From assembly GCA_037954325.1 (NCBI GenBank), contig JBBMNZ010000017.1:7713501-7777500 (forward strand): a stretch of 64,000 nt of DNA, given 5' to 3'. Positions 1-11,100 of this stretch are shown piece by piece (within the stretch, counting starts at the first letter, position 1; every line of letters starts with the position of its first letter). Under the pieces are notes generated by a model. The model was not told the origin of the DNA and searched no databases. It was given only the letters and a program-made list of their open reading frames with translations. The translations under genes and the position numbers were made by a program. The DNA comes from Fistularia commersonii (taxonomy: Eukaryota > Chordata > Actinopteri > Syngnathiformes > Fistulariidae).

Positions 1-154
1 ATGAGGGACATAAAATGAGAGAACATTTCAGTAGGCCATCACTAATTTAAAGAATAAACAGCAGAGAGCAAACCTATTATCCTACCTGCATTTTTTTTTT
101 CTTCCAGGGTGAAAGCCCAAGCCGAAACCTGACGTCCTGTTGGAGCACAAGGTA

Positions 155-245
155 AAGGAAGTCATTTCTACTTTCGGTTATCTAGCTTTATGACAGGTAT
201 TTAACACTCATACAGCTAGATAACCAAAGACAGAAACAGACCCCT
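155..245 (-). ncRNA. mir9-3: pre-miR-9 hairpin (mir-9-3 type)
   Basis: Read on the minus strand, 230-208 is an exact 23-nt match to mature miR-9-5p (seed CUUUGGU) and 191-170 is an exact match to miR-9-3p (AUAAAGCUAGAUAACCGAAAG plus U). The two arms pair over their whole length around a loop at 192-207. The stem extends outward with GUUUCU pairing with AGAAAU. That basal stem resembles human mir-9-3 more than mir-9-1 or mir-9-2, as I recall them. miR-9 is a deeply conserved neural microRNA controlling progenitor proliferation and differentiation. It lies divergent from POLG, as I recall for human MIR9-3. The locus assignment rests on flanks and synteny; the mature sequences alone fit any mir-9 copy. 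Confidence 0.96.
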
Positions 246-1728
246 GGATCTCTGACTTGCTGCATCCCAACAGGTTTTTTTTTTTATCTGGAGAGGAAGA
301 GAGAGACAAAAAAAGCATTAATGTCATAGTTCCAAACAAATTCCATCTTACATCTTCCATTATCCGGGGAATCAACGTCACACCAGAGGCAGCGAAGGGT
401 AACAATGCGAAACATAATACGACGTGTCTTTGGAGAGTAAATAGTGTATTTAAGACAAACGCCCATTTTGTTGTTCAGCACAGCTACAGAAAAAAACAGC
501 CCAAATGAACAGTTCAGGCATCAGCCAGGCAAATAGCTTCTGTCCATTTATAATTACAAAAAAATACTATTCATCATCCGTTTTTATATTTTTCAGACTT
601 ATAATGTGACTGTCAATGATTGTTATAACTAAACTCTCTGATTCATGTGTGTGCGTGGGCCTCGAAAATACATGCTGATGTCAATATGACCCGTCATTCG
701 TGAGAGAATTATTTCTAACAGTCAGTATGACGGGAAAAAGAGTCTGACTTTGTCCGTGAATGAGAGAAATGACAAATGAAAAAAATCTGTAAAACAACTG
801 ACATTTTTGCGTGAAGGTGGATGCGTGTGGGTGCGTTTGAAAAATCATCCTGCCGCGTAAAACGCTCAAATAACACAAGATTTGATTGTAATGATTATTT
901 AATTTGCTGTAGAACGTGTTTATTACATTGTTATAGAAGAGTTTATTTATTTATATAGTTGGATTAAAACAGGCTGTATTAGGATGAATAAAATCATAAA
1001 TAACACCTTAAATCTCTAAATGGTGGCTGAACGCGGACAGGAGAGGAGGGCATCAGGCGGTGCACCGGGCGGTCGCGAAACGCCTGTGACCGTGACCGTG
1101 AACCGAGACAGAAGAACACTGATGCGGCGTGGATTTCCCGCGCCGAGACGTTTTTTGTTTTTTTTTTTACACCTCCCGTGGACACTCCGTTCCACGCAGA
1201 CCAAGAACCCCTACTTTTAACGAGAGTTGCGATCGGCCCACTTCTAAAACTCGACACGGGAAATTAAACCCCGCATTTTGCCGCACGACACTAAACCCAG
1301 GATGTGTTTCCATTTAAAACGAAGGCCGCGGATAACGCTGTGGAACTTAACGGAGGATGTGTATTTTATTTTATTTTTTTTTATCAAATGGGGGCATCAT
1401 CCGCGTCCCCCGCCGTGAGACACATGGGCACGGCGTGGGAGCGGATCGCAGGCTGGGGGTGGGAGGTGGGGAATGATGCGCCTTCCATTCATTTCCTTTT
1501 CTAATGCAATTCTCACCTGTTTTAGGAGAAGATGCGAATTCCGGAGACTTAAACGTCCTCAGCCTTGGAGTCGCGGTGATTTTTTTTTTCCAGTTTTGTG
1601 TTTTTGGGTCCCCGTCGGGCCCTTGGGGAGCGTCTTTGCAAGCGGCACACGGGTCCGTCGGCTGTCCCCCACCTTCTGCCTCTGCCAGCCTGCGCGCTTC
1701 CTTTACTGTCTGACAACTCGCTCCGCGC

Positions 1729-1768
1729 TGACGTCATAGCACGACCACACAGCGGATTGACCAATCAG
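1729..1768. promoter_or_regulatory. CRE plus CCAAT cluster, candidate promoter
   Basis: A perfect palindromic CRE (TGACGTCA) lies at 1729-1736 and an NF-Y-type box (CCAATCAG) at 1761-1768, inside a locally CpG-rich stretch. The 32-bp spacing is typical of core promoters. The nearest transcription unit that could use it is the mir-9 primary transcript on the minus strand, about 1.5 kb away. Published work links CREB to mir-9-2 control, which makes the site plausible here, but the direction and target are inference. Confidence 0.45.
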
Positions 1769-3226
1769 AAAAGCCGCCCGCTTCAAAGATGTTCTAGTAA
1801 CAGGAAGACACCTCACTCTGACCACCGCTTTTTCATCGCTTTTCTACTCCCAGTGTCTCTTGAAACGATGTGCAGTATTATAGTAACATTAAAATACGCT
1901 AATTGTAATAATAATAATTATTATTATTATCAATTATGAATTAAATTACAATAAATTCTCTATTTACCAACTACAGACCATCCTCAGGCAAAAGTAGATT
2001 CATATATTGGATTTTTTTATATTATTATTACGACAAATCTAATATTTGGAACATTGAACACATAAATTTAGCGGATCCACTCATACACAGTATTTTCTGT
2101 GTTGTTGTGATGCGCTGTACTGCAAATTTACATTGCTCTCACGTGTAACATATAGTGGTCCCAACTCATAAGCTTTATATGAGCTGAACTGCAGTAAAGC
2201 TCTCCTAAATGTGCAATTATCAGCTTAAATCATACATGATGAAATATTAAAACCGAATGCGAAATGCCCTTGCAACAAACAAAGTTGGATTTTTTTTCAG
2301 ACGAAACATGACCCTAAAGGTGTCTCTCTCACATGTGATCTTACTCTTGAGGTCATGATGGCCGGTCTCTTATTTGGTTCACTTAATGTTTATCTCATAT
2401 AAATGAGTCATTTATGAAACAACACGTATGATCCATCCATGGGAATTAGGCGGGAGGTCGTGAGATGGTTTTCACCATCCATCCCGTTGTGGGAAAAGAG
2501 TGTGAGAGGTTTGGCAAATAGGTGATCTTTGAGAGCCGGAGCGCGTTAGCCGTGACCATCCGGAATATTTTACAATTTCGTCCAAATTTGTTGGAGGGAA
2601 AAATGTTTTGTTTTCCGATTGCGATTTGTTATTAGCACGTTTCAGAGGATTTTATGTTATTTTTATAAAGAGACGAGACCCTTCAGCTGTAGATGAATAA
2701 GCTCTTAGACGGTCGCTGTTAAAATACTTTTGAATACGAAAAAGCAGCTTAATCCATATTTAGAAACATCTATATTTGAAAATTGAGATGCACTCGGTGT
2801 ATCACAATTATACAATGAATCTTAAGTATGGGGTGGGCGCTTCTGTTAAAACTGCAAATATGCGCAAATATGTGAAAATTTCGTTTTTCAGTCATCATTA
2901 ACTGACACTTTTTTTTCTTTTAGTTTTCGTCCTTAGCAACCCAGTCTGTGGGGGCAGGTCTGCAGTTCTTCTTCAATAAAATATAATTTATGTTCAGTGG
3001 CAAAAGGACCACAGAACACGAGTCATTTTTCTCATTGTTCTTCATCACTCATCTACCTTCTGGTCTGTTAACATAAGAAACATATAAAGCTCTGCCCTTC
3101 ATCATTACACCGATTATATTTCCCTTCTAACAAGGAGAATAATGCAATATAGGATGGATTGAATTATGTAGATTTGGTGGCGGTGGTGGGGTTTCTACTA
3201 TGATTTTGGGTCGATTATCTCTAAAA

Positions 3227-3238
3227 CATATATATATG

Positions 3239-3315
<77 letters not shown>

Positions 3316-3317
3316 CA
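3227..3317. repeat. (TA)n(TG)n microsatellite
   Basis: About 30 bp of alternating TA runs directly into about 48 bp of TG, then a short TATA segment. A second perfect CRE (TGACGTCA) follows at 3348-3355. Confidence 0.95.
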
Positions 3318-3918
3318 TATGGTCCCACTGAGGAACCACTTTCCAAGTGACGTCATTAATAACTTAAAGAAACTTTTCCCCTCTCCTACATTTGTGTTAA
3401 ACTTTGTCGGTTCTTCGCCACTGAAACAGTTTAAATATTAAGCCGTTGTGAAAGTTTAAGTTACCTTAATTCATATCAATGCCAAATTTATTTTAACAGA
3501 ACTGCGGATCCGTTCATAATTATCTATCATTGATAGGTAAAACACATAATACGTTCTGTAAATGACGCAGGTACATTGCTGTTATACGAATCTAAATGTT
3601 TCTTTCTCTGGAAATCTGATTTCTGTTTTGAGAATAAGAGAGTGAGTGTTTCTCAAAGTGCGCGGTCAAAAAACCAAACGCACTTATTCCAGTCACGGCA
3701 ATCCGTGCAGAGGCAGGGAAGGTGACCGCTGCTTTTAAATGTGGTGTGTGTGAGAGAACCTTCCAAGCGAGGTGTTGCGGCAAAAATAAATTGAAAACCC
3801 ACGTCAATAGTTACACCCAAATTAGTTTTTGTCAATGTCAACGGTAAAACGAGAGAAGTTTGTTTACAGACACCGGGTCATCGTATCCAAGATTTTAAAA
3901 AAAGGGGGCATCGTCCCA

Positions 3919-3991
3919 CGACCGCGACAGGACTCGAACCTGCAATCTTCTGATCCGAAGTCAGACGCCTTATCCATTAGGCCACGCGGCC
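3919..3991 (-). tRNA. tRNA-Arg (anticodon TCG)
   Basis: This 73-nt gene folds as a full cloverleaf on the minus strand. The acceptor stem GGCCGCG pairs with CGCGGTC (one G-U pair), with discriminator G. The anticodon loop CTTCGGA gives TCG (plus-strand 3956-3958), reading CGA/CGN arginine codons. The A box (TGGCCTAATGGATA) and B box (GGTTCGAGTCC) are intact. A run of seven T residues on the minus strand (plus 3897-3903) serves as the Pol III terminator. It lies 0.8 kb upstream of the POLG start codon and points away from it. Confidence 0.97.
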
Positions 3992-4779
3992 GACGACAAC
4001 AGGGGTCGTAGAACTATATTTATTCCAAAATATCAAAAATACCAAAATACCAAAATATTCCAAAATATCATATCACGGCGAAATCGTGAATATCGACGAT
4101 TTCCATGTGTGATTGTGAACAATTGGTTCTTGCTGTGATTGTTATCGAGTCATGTATTCGTCCGTTAGCATGTAACGCCCCTGGTGAGTCGTCCCGTTCC
4201 ACGCACACACAGTCCTCCGGATCGCCAGGGGTCGCTAACATTCACACCCCCGTGTGTTCTCACAACCGTTTGGCGAAGCCACGCGCTGAATTTCGAGAAT
4301 TTTCTTAGCTTCAAAATTATTATTATTTTCTATACATGTTGCAAGCCTTCGCCGGTGTTTTCCGTCAGATAACAAACCCCGCAAGAGTGACCTAAAATGA
4401 TTGTCTTGTTAAGCTAACATTAGCCGTGACGCGGTGTTGGTCAAGGGAACCAGATGGTTGATTTGGGTAACTCAGCTTGGACTCGGTGCAATGACTTTAT
4501 TCAGGTAGTTAGTTACCTTTCTTCTTAAATTACTATTAACTCTTACTTAGCAATGTTTCTCTGTTCTTGTTATAAAAACTTGCGTTTGCCAGTCCTGTGA
4601 ATTTGGCCTGACAGCGTCAATAAGTAATTGGAGCTTCTTAACTAGTGTTTAAGGCAGAGTAGGGGAATGGATGAGTGCTGGATGCCATCGCACGATCAAT
4701 TATTCATGCGTGACAGCTGTATCCTGACGTGATGTGCATGTTTCATGTCTTCAAGTTGTGAGGAGTTCCGATCAAGGTG
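3992..4779 (+). promoter_or_regulatory. POLG upstream and 5' UTR region
   Basis: This gap between the tRNA and the POLG start codon must contain the POLG promoter and 5' UTR. Around 4020-4075 there are short imperfect repeats of CCAAAATA type. A possible 3' splice site (CTTCAAG) ends near 4755, so a separate non-coding first exon, as in human POLG, is possible. No TATA box is evident. Confidence 0.4.
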
Positions 4780-7700
4780 ATGCGGGTGTTGCGCTGTCCT
4801 CTGCCAAAGTGCCTCTTCTCTATACAAACATGTCTTCGGCGCCTCTACTCCGCCAAGCCTCACCACATCCAGGGCCAAGACTCCCCAGAAACTCGCCTGA
4901 ACCCCCTTAACATTCAGATGCTGTCGAAAAATCTGCACGAACAGATCTTTCGAGGGTTGGAACCAGAGTATAGAGAAGAGGATGTGCAGCGCAGCATCAG
5001 CCACTTGCAGAAGCATCAGCTGTGGGGAAAGGAAACCGCACTGCTGCCCGACGTGCTGCTGAAGCTTTCCAATATGTTTGGTAATAATATTGATGAACAC
5101 TTTCGGATTTTGGCCCAGAATCAGAGCCTCCCTTACCTTGAGGCTGCAGCCCAGCTACAGCAAGCCACTTTGCCAGCCATGCCTCAGGAGTGGGCTTGGG
5201 AGGCAGGCTGGACACGCTACGGACCAAACGGGGAGAGTCAGAAAGTGGCTTTCCCCGATGAGAGAGCTCTTGTGTTTGACGTGGAGGTGTGCATGTCAGA
5301 GGGACAGTGTCCCACACTAGCCGTTGCTGTCTCTCCAACCAACTGGTGAGTAAGTGTAACAAAGTTGTTTTTTTTCCAGAGCATTTTAAATTATCAAATG
5401 TCCTTTACTTTATGTATCAGAAAAACTTGTCTGTGAATATTAGTGTTCTGTCCATTTTGTATTTGCTTTTTTTTTTCTTTTTTACAGACCAGGTATGTCT
5501 GCATGTTTACCTGCATGACATCGTGTTGTTCACCTAACAGAATCCAATCTACGCTACAGTACAACCCTCTGTTCTTCTTATGTGACAACTCAAAAGTTTT
5601 TTTAGTCCGACTTACTGTTGCCAGTTTAGCTGGCACATTAAGATGATTGCAAATTGATGAATTAACAATCTGAAATTGACATATTTATGATACTGAATTG
5701 ATGCTCAGAAAAGCTGGTTATTACTGCTTACCAGTGTTGTGTGAACATTGTGAACACAGTTTTGGTTTAGCCATGTTAAACTGAAGCTCAAATATAACCT
5801 GTTTCATTAAGTTAGAATCCTCTTTAAACCAGAATATTGGTAGCAGCTCCATAAATCCACTATCATCGGCACTTAAGAGAATATGTAGCTTTTAAATGTA
5901 ATTTTTCCCAGCTTGTTTATCTTGCTTGCCAGGTACTCGTGGTGCAGTAAACGTCTGATAGAAGAGCGATACTCTTGGTCAAACCAGCTGACGCTTGCTG
6001 ACCTCATTCCGCTGGAGACACCGGTCAACAGTGTCCGTCCTCCTGGTGGTGTTTGGAAGGAGAGGCTCGTAGTGGGTCATAATGTCAGTTTTGATAGGGC
6101 TCACATAAAGGAGCAATATTTACTCAAGGTCAGTATTCAGAGGGTTCTGAATTTGCGTTTACTCTCATTCAGTTTTTTTATGCTGAATGTTTTTACTCTG
6201 TCATCATGAAGCCTCAGCAATATATCAGTATAGATGTAATATCAGCCATATATGACACTGACTTTTTAAGGCCAGGACCTTTGAAAAATCATATTATTGT
6301 TTTACATTGTTGGGTCATTTTTTTCGTTGCTGACAGTTTTGCAATAGCTCAGTCAGTTATTGTTAATTTGCTCAGCATGTTTGTTTAAAGTGCCCTTCAG
6401 ATGAAGAAAATGTGTAAAGTCCTGAAATGACTTTAAAAATCAGGGGGAAGTCCACCACTATCAGCTCAGAATTTACTGTGAATCAACTGGCAACTATGAC
6501 GGCATTCAGGAAAATATCAGTAACTTATCAGAAAACAAAGACGGAATTTTCTTTTTCATATTCTCAATGGCTGAAATTCTACATTTGGGAGTAATGACTT
6601 TGAGTAGTGCATTTCTCGCCCCCTTGCTGAGGTTTTTTGTATGTTCTATCTGTGAGGCTGCGAAGAAAGCATTTTCATTTATGCGCACATTTTATGGCCA
6701 TGTTGTAAAAAATAAAGGTACATTTTTTTCCCTTCTTATAGGGCTCTAAGGTACGCTTCATGGACACCATGAGCCTTCACATGGTCATCTCAGGGCTGAC
6801 TGGGTATCAGCGTACACTGTGGATGGCCAGTAAACTGGGCAAGAAGAGGGGCCTTCAGGATGTCAAGCAGCACATTCGGAAACCAGGACAGAAAAGGGAA
6901 GGACCAATGGTTTGTGCCGGTTTTTTTATATTTTCATATAAAATATATATAGACATTCTTCATGTGTCTGTCTTGGATCTCTCTTTCTCTCTTCCTTTTA
7001 TTTTAACACTTATATTCCTTGTCGGAATCAAATGTTTCACAGCTGAGAGTTTCAAACCTTTTATAGCTTTTAAAGTCCTCAGAAGCAAATTCTCCTTTAA
7101 GGTTATTGGTCCTTATAAATGAAATGTAACCATACTTATTTTCAGTTAGATTTATAATTGGTGGTGTTGCTGGTCTGCTTGTGCTGAAAGAGAAGCTTTT
7201 AAGCTTCGGTTTAGTTAACGTGACAATCTGAAAACTAGAGTTGCTGCGGTATCTTATAACTTTGTTCGACACCCAATGTTTTTTGACACCAATATTAGTC
7301 ACTGTTTGCTCAGGCATATGCTGCCTCTGCACTTAGGTCGAAACCAAAAGTAAGTGCTTTAGTGAGTACTTGAATGCCACAATACTTGTGAAAATGCATC
7401 TGAATGCATTGTTAAGCTGCCTCTCAAAAGCATTTTATCTAACGTAGTTCTGCTTCTGAAATTTTAATAAACACATTTTCAAAGTTGTTTTCATAAAGTT
7501 TCAATTTTTAAAATGTTTTTGCTGTAATTTTGTGCTGAATTCTCAGCAAGTTCAGAATATCTTCTGTCTATGTCATCACAGCATTATTGCTTTGATTTTA
7601 AATACAATACGGTGAGCCACATCAACAAGCAAATTTTTAACTTCAGACAATAATTATCAAAAATGATGTTCACCAAACATTGATTCAGTCAAGCTGTGGG

Positions 7701-8128
7701 TAGTTACTTTATTTATCATGATTTTGGTACCATGACAAAGACATGTTGATTCTGAACATTTTGTCATTTTATAGGCATTAGAGATTGGAAATCAGTGACT
7801 GGGTATAAATATAGATGTATTTATATGACCTGAGTTATAAGCATTGACTGATAAGCCCCTTAAGTTTTAGACACAACAAAGAATAATTTGGTTTTTAAAT
7901 TTTATGTTTAATTGAGTTAGTTCATATACAGTCTTAATAGAATGTGTGGGAACAACTTCAACTTCTGAAACAATTATTCAGATCATATATGCAGGGGTAA
8001 TCTCCCATTGGTCATTTGTCCTGAAAGTCTGATTTTGTTCATTAAAGTCCCGGTGTGTGCGTGTGTGTTTGTGTGTGCGTGTGTGCGCGCCTGTGTGTGT
8101 GTTTGTGTGTGCGTGTGTGCGCGCGCGC

Positions 8129-8160
<32 letters not shown>

Positions 8161-11100
8161 CTGTGCCTCTCTGTGTGTCTCCACACAGATTGGTTCTTGG
8201 GACTGGGTGAATATTAGCAGCATTAACAACCTTGCCGATGTCCATACTTTGTATGTGGGAGGGCCGCCACTACAGAAAGAGGCGAGAGAGACCTTCATAA
8301 AGGGCAGCATGATGGATGTCAGGAGCCGCTTCCAGGTGTGAGGTTCATTATAAATCCCGTGTACGGTTGTCAGCAATCAGGTGTATCCTTGTCGCCAAGT
8401 TGGTTGGTGGTCTGAATTTTCCCATTCATCTTGGGCTTGCATGTAGCCATAATTTTTTCCTCTGTTACCACCTATAGGAGTTAATGCAGTATTGCGCTTT
8501 GGATGTCCAGGCTTCTCATGAAGTCTTTATCGAGCAACTGCCCCACTTCCTTGAGAGGTACGTTTTATTTTAACCTACATATGAATTGAAACTCCTTCTT
8601 AAGCCAACGCTGGATATTTACTTGTCATCTGTAATTTTTTTGAGGTGCCCTCATCCAGTAACATTTGCTGGAATGCTCGAGATGGGTGTGAGCTATCTGC
8701 CTGTCAATCGGAGCTGGGACCGTTACCTGGATGATTCTCAGGACATTTACGAAGAGCTGCAGGAGGAACTAAAGAAGTCGCTGATGAGTCTCGCCGATGA
8801 CGCCTGTCACCTACTTCAGGATAACAAGTGAGGGGTGCAGTTTAAATGACTGCAGCTTGAGTCAAATTCTTAACATGATGAAGTTATATAATTCATAGGT
8901 TTAGGTTCTGACTAGAACTTTGTATATTCAAGTTATTGGTGTGTTTTGTTCTTAGATGTCAAAATGTCTTCTTTTTTTCTCCAGATTCAAGGAAGATCCC
9001 TGGCTTTGGGATCTTGAGTGGGATATACAAGAGTTCAAGCAGAAGAAATTGCCAATCAGCAAGAAGAAATCCTCTAAGAAAGCCACTGAGAAACAAATGA
9101 TTTCTCCTCTTCCTGAGTATGAGGAAGGTAGAAACTCATTTGTGCATTTGTTTTCAAGAATTGATTTATCAGGGTTTAAAATTATTAATAGACATTTTTA
9201 TGTGTTTCTTCAGTAAATCATTCAAGTTGTTGTGCTTTTAGACCCTGGTCCACCATCTGAAGAGGAGATGGCGGCATCTTGTCCCAGCAGGCTAGCTGTG
9301 GATAAGCTAAAGGAAACAGTGAACCGACTTCCCAAGAGAAGGCAACATCTGCCTGCGCATCCAGGGTGAGTCTCCCAACATTTCTGACAAAGACACCCAT
9401 AAACATTTCACACTTGCTGGAAAGCGGTTTACAGGAACACATCCACTTCCAAGGATCAGAAAAAGCTTGGTCAAAAGTGTCTTCCATTTGTTCATCAATT
9501 TATTCATTTTCCTCTTTGGTTGTATCCGCTTTGTCATGTCATCAGGTGGTACCGTAAGCTGTGTGAGAAGATGACTAATGAAGACAATTGGTCACCTGGA
9601 GCCAGTCTCATTAGTCTACAGATGAGAGTGACTCCTAAGCTGATGGGTCTGACATGGGATGGATTTCCCCTGCATTACACAGAAAAACATGGCTGGGGTT
9701 ATTTAGTGCCTGGACGCAGGGATAACTTGAATAGTCAGGCAGAGAATTCAGGGCCAGTGTGCCCACACAGGTATTGAACACACTGCTCTAGGATAATGGG
9801 TTAGCTGTTGTGTTTTGTCATTGTCTAGGACATAATTTTGTTTCCAATTGAAACTGCTGTGTGTAAGCATTCTGTCTTTCACAGTGTGATTGAAAGTGTT
9901 TACAAGGAGTATTGTGAGATGAACAGCAAAGACCAGCCAAACTTTGTGGACTCCACTCTATCTGAAGAACACATGTTGACAGACAGCACAGTTTGGGCAA
10001 AGGTACATCAGTAGCCCTGAATACAATTCACAACTGTGAGAATTCTTGTTTTCCTTAGTAGAACCCATCAGAAAGTAATCTAACAGTTGTATGCCCCCCT
10101 GCATCGAATTGCTGCAGGGAAAAGTTCAGATCTGCACACACTTAAACAAGCACACACTTAGACATGTTTCTCAGCGGGTACTCTCTGATATAAACTGTAT
10201 TAATTTCGATGTTAAACCGCAGGTATGACTATATAAGCTAAAGGAGACACATCAAACCCTTCTTACATATCGAGTAGCGGTCACATAACAGACTGTGGCA
10301 CATAGAGCCTTGGATCATTTGTTGTTATAATGAAAAACATTTTAACATACAACCTGACTGACTTTGACATACAACCTGACTGAAGTTGTGTGTCTTCACC
10401 TCATTGCAAGGCGGAGGAGTTAAGTTCCCTGGAAAGCTTGGCTGAGGACAATGCTGTTCGAGTAATGAAAAATGAGGTGAGTGAATTGTTTTTTTGCTGG
10501 TATTTTGGTGATGCTTCTTGACCTTGTACACTTGGCGCTGTAAATGCTGTCAATGCTCAACAGGCAAAAATTATAACACCATAGTAAGCTTCATACCTAA
10601 CAGGGTCTTTTTGGACGTGCGGTGCATGACTCCTTTATCTCTATGTTCTTCTGTGGGAAAAAAACAGTCCCAAAACCATCATTATATCTCAGAAGCGAGC
10701 CAGTGCCCTTATCACCATGGAAACGGCCCCTACAATGATGTAGACCTACCGGGATGTTGGTTTTTCAAATTACCCCATAAGGTGAGGTATATGGTTTAGT
10801 GTTTACTCGTGTATCGAGCCACTTTCTCCTAACAGTGTGTGTAAAATTTCAGGATGGCAATCTCAACAATGTCGGCAGTCCTTTTTCAAAAGACTTTCTT
10901 CCTAAAATGGAAGATGGCACTTTGAGGTCGGGTAGAGGTGGAACCAATGCTACACGTGCTCTGGAGATCAACAAAATGATGTCATTCTGGAGGAATGCTC
11001 ATAAACGTATAAAGTAATAAAGGCATTATTTTAATAATTTTATCACAATTATTTTTCAACCTCAAAGATCTGTCTTTGATTCCTTTTCAGCTCTCAGATG

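Larger units (their letters stand above)
246..3918. other. upstream region of mir-9, no coding gene seen
   Basis: No open frame here looks like a protein. The part around 1000-1800 is richer in GC and CpG than its surroundings and carries promoter-like motifs, so it may hold the 5' end of the mir-9 primary transcript. 1903-1932 is an (AAT)n/(ATT)n inverted repeat, and 3227-3317 is a dinucleotide microsatellite. The remainder is AT-rich unique sequence. Exons of a mir-9 host RNA cannot be drawn from sequence alone. Confidence 0.5.

Noticed and set aside
4696..5100. 134-codon minus frame over POLG exon 1
   Set aside because: It is antisense to conserved POLG coding sequence and disappears at the intron.
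4780..5345. Alternative-frame protein like mammalian POLGARF in POLG exon 1
   Set aside because: No long alternative frame covers the start region; the longest on plus is 80 codons at 5078-5320. POLGARF is described as a placental-mammal feature linked to their poly-Q region, which is missing here.
5640..5710. Possible C/D box snoRNA in POLG intron 1
   Set aside because: TGATGA and CTGA-like strings are present, but the C box lacks the purine start, spacing is wrong and no terminal stem is seen.
7978..8376. Several open frames of alternating Cys/Val or His/Thr residues
   Set aside because: They are translations of the (GT)n microsatellite. The same applies to frames at 3127-3339 and 44042-44251.
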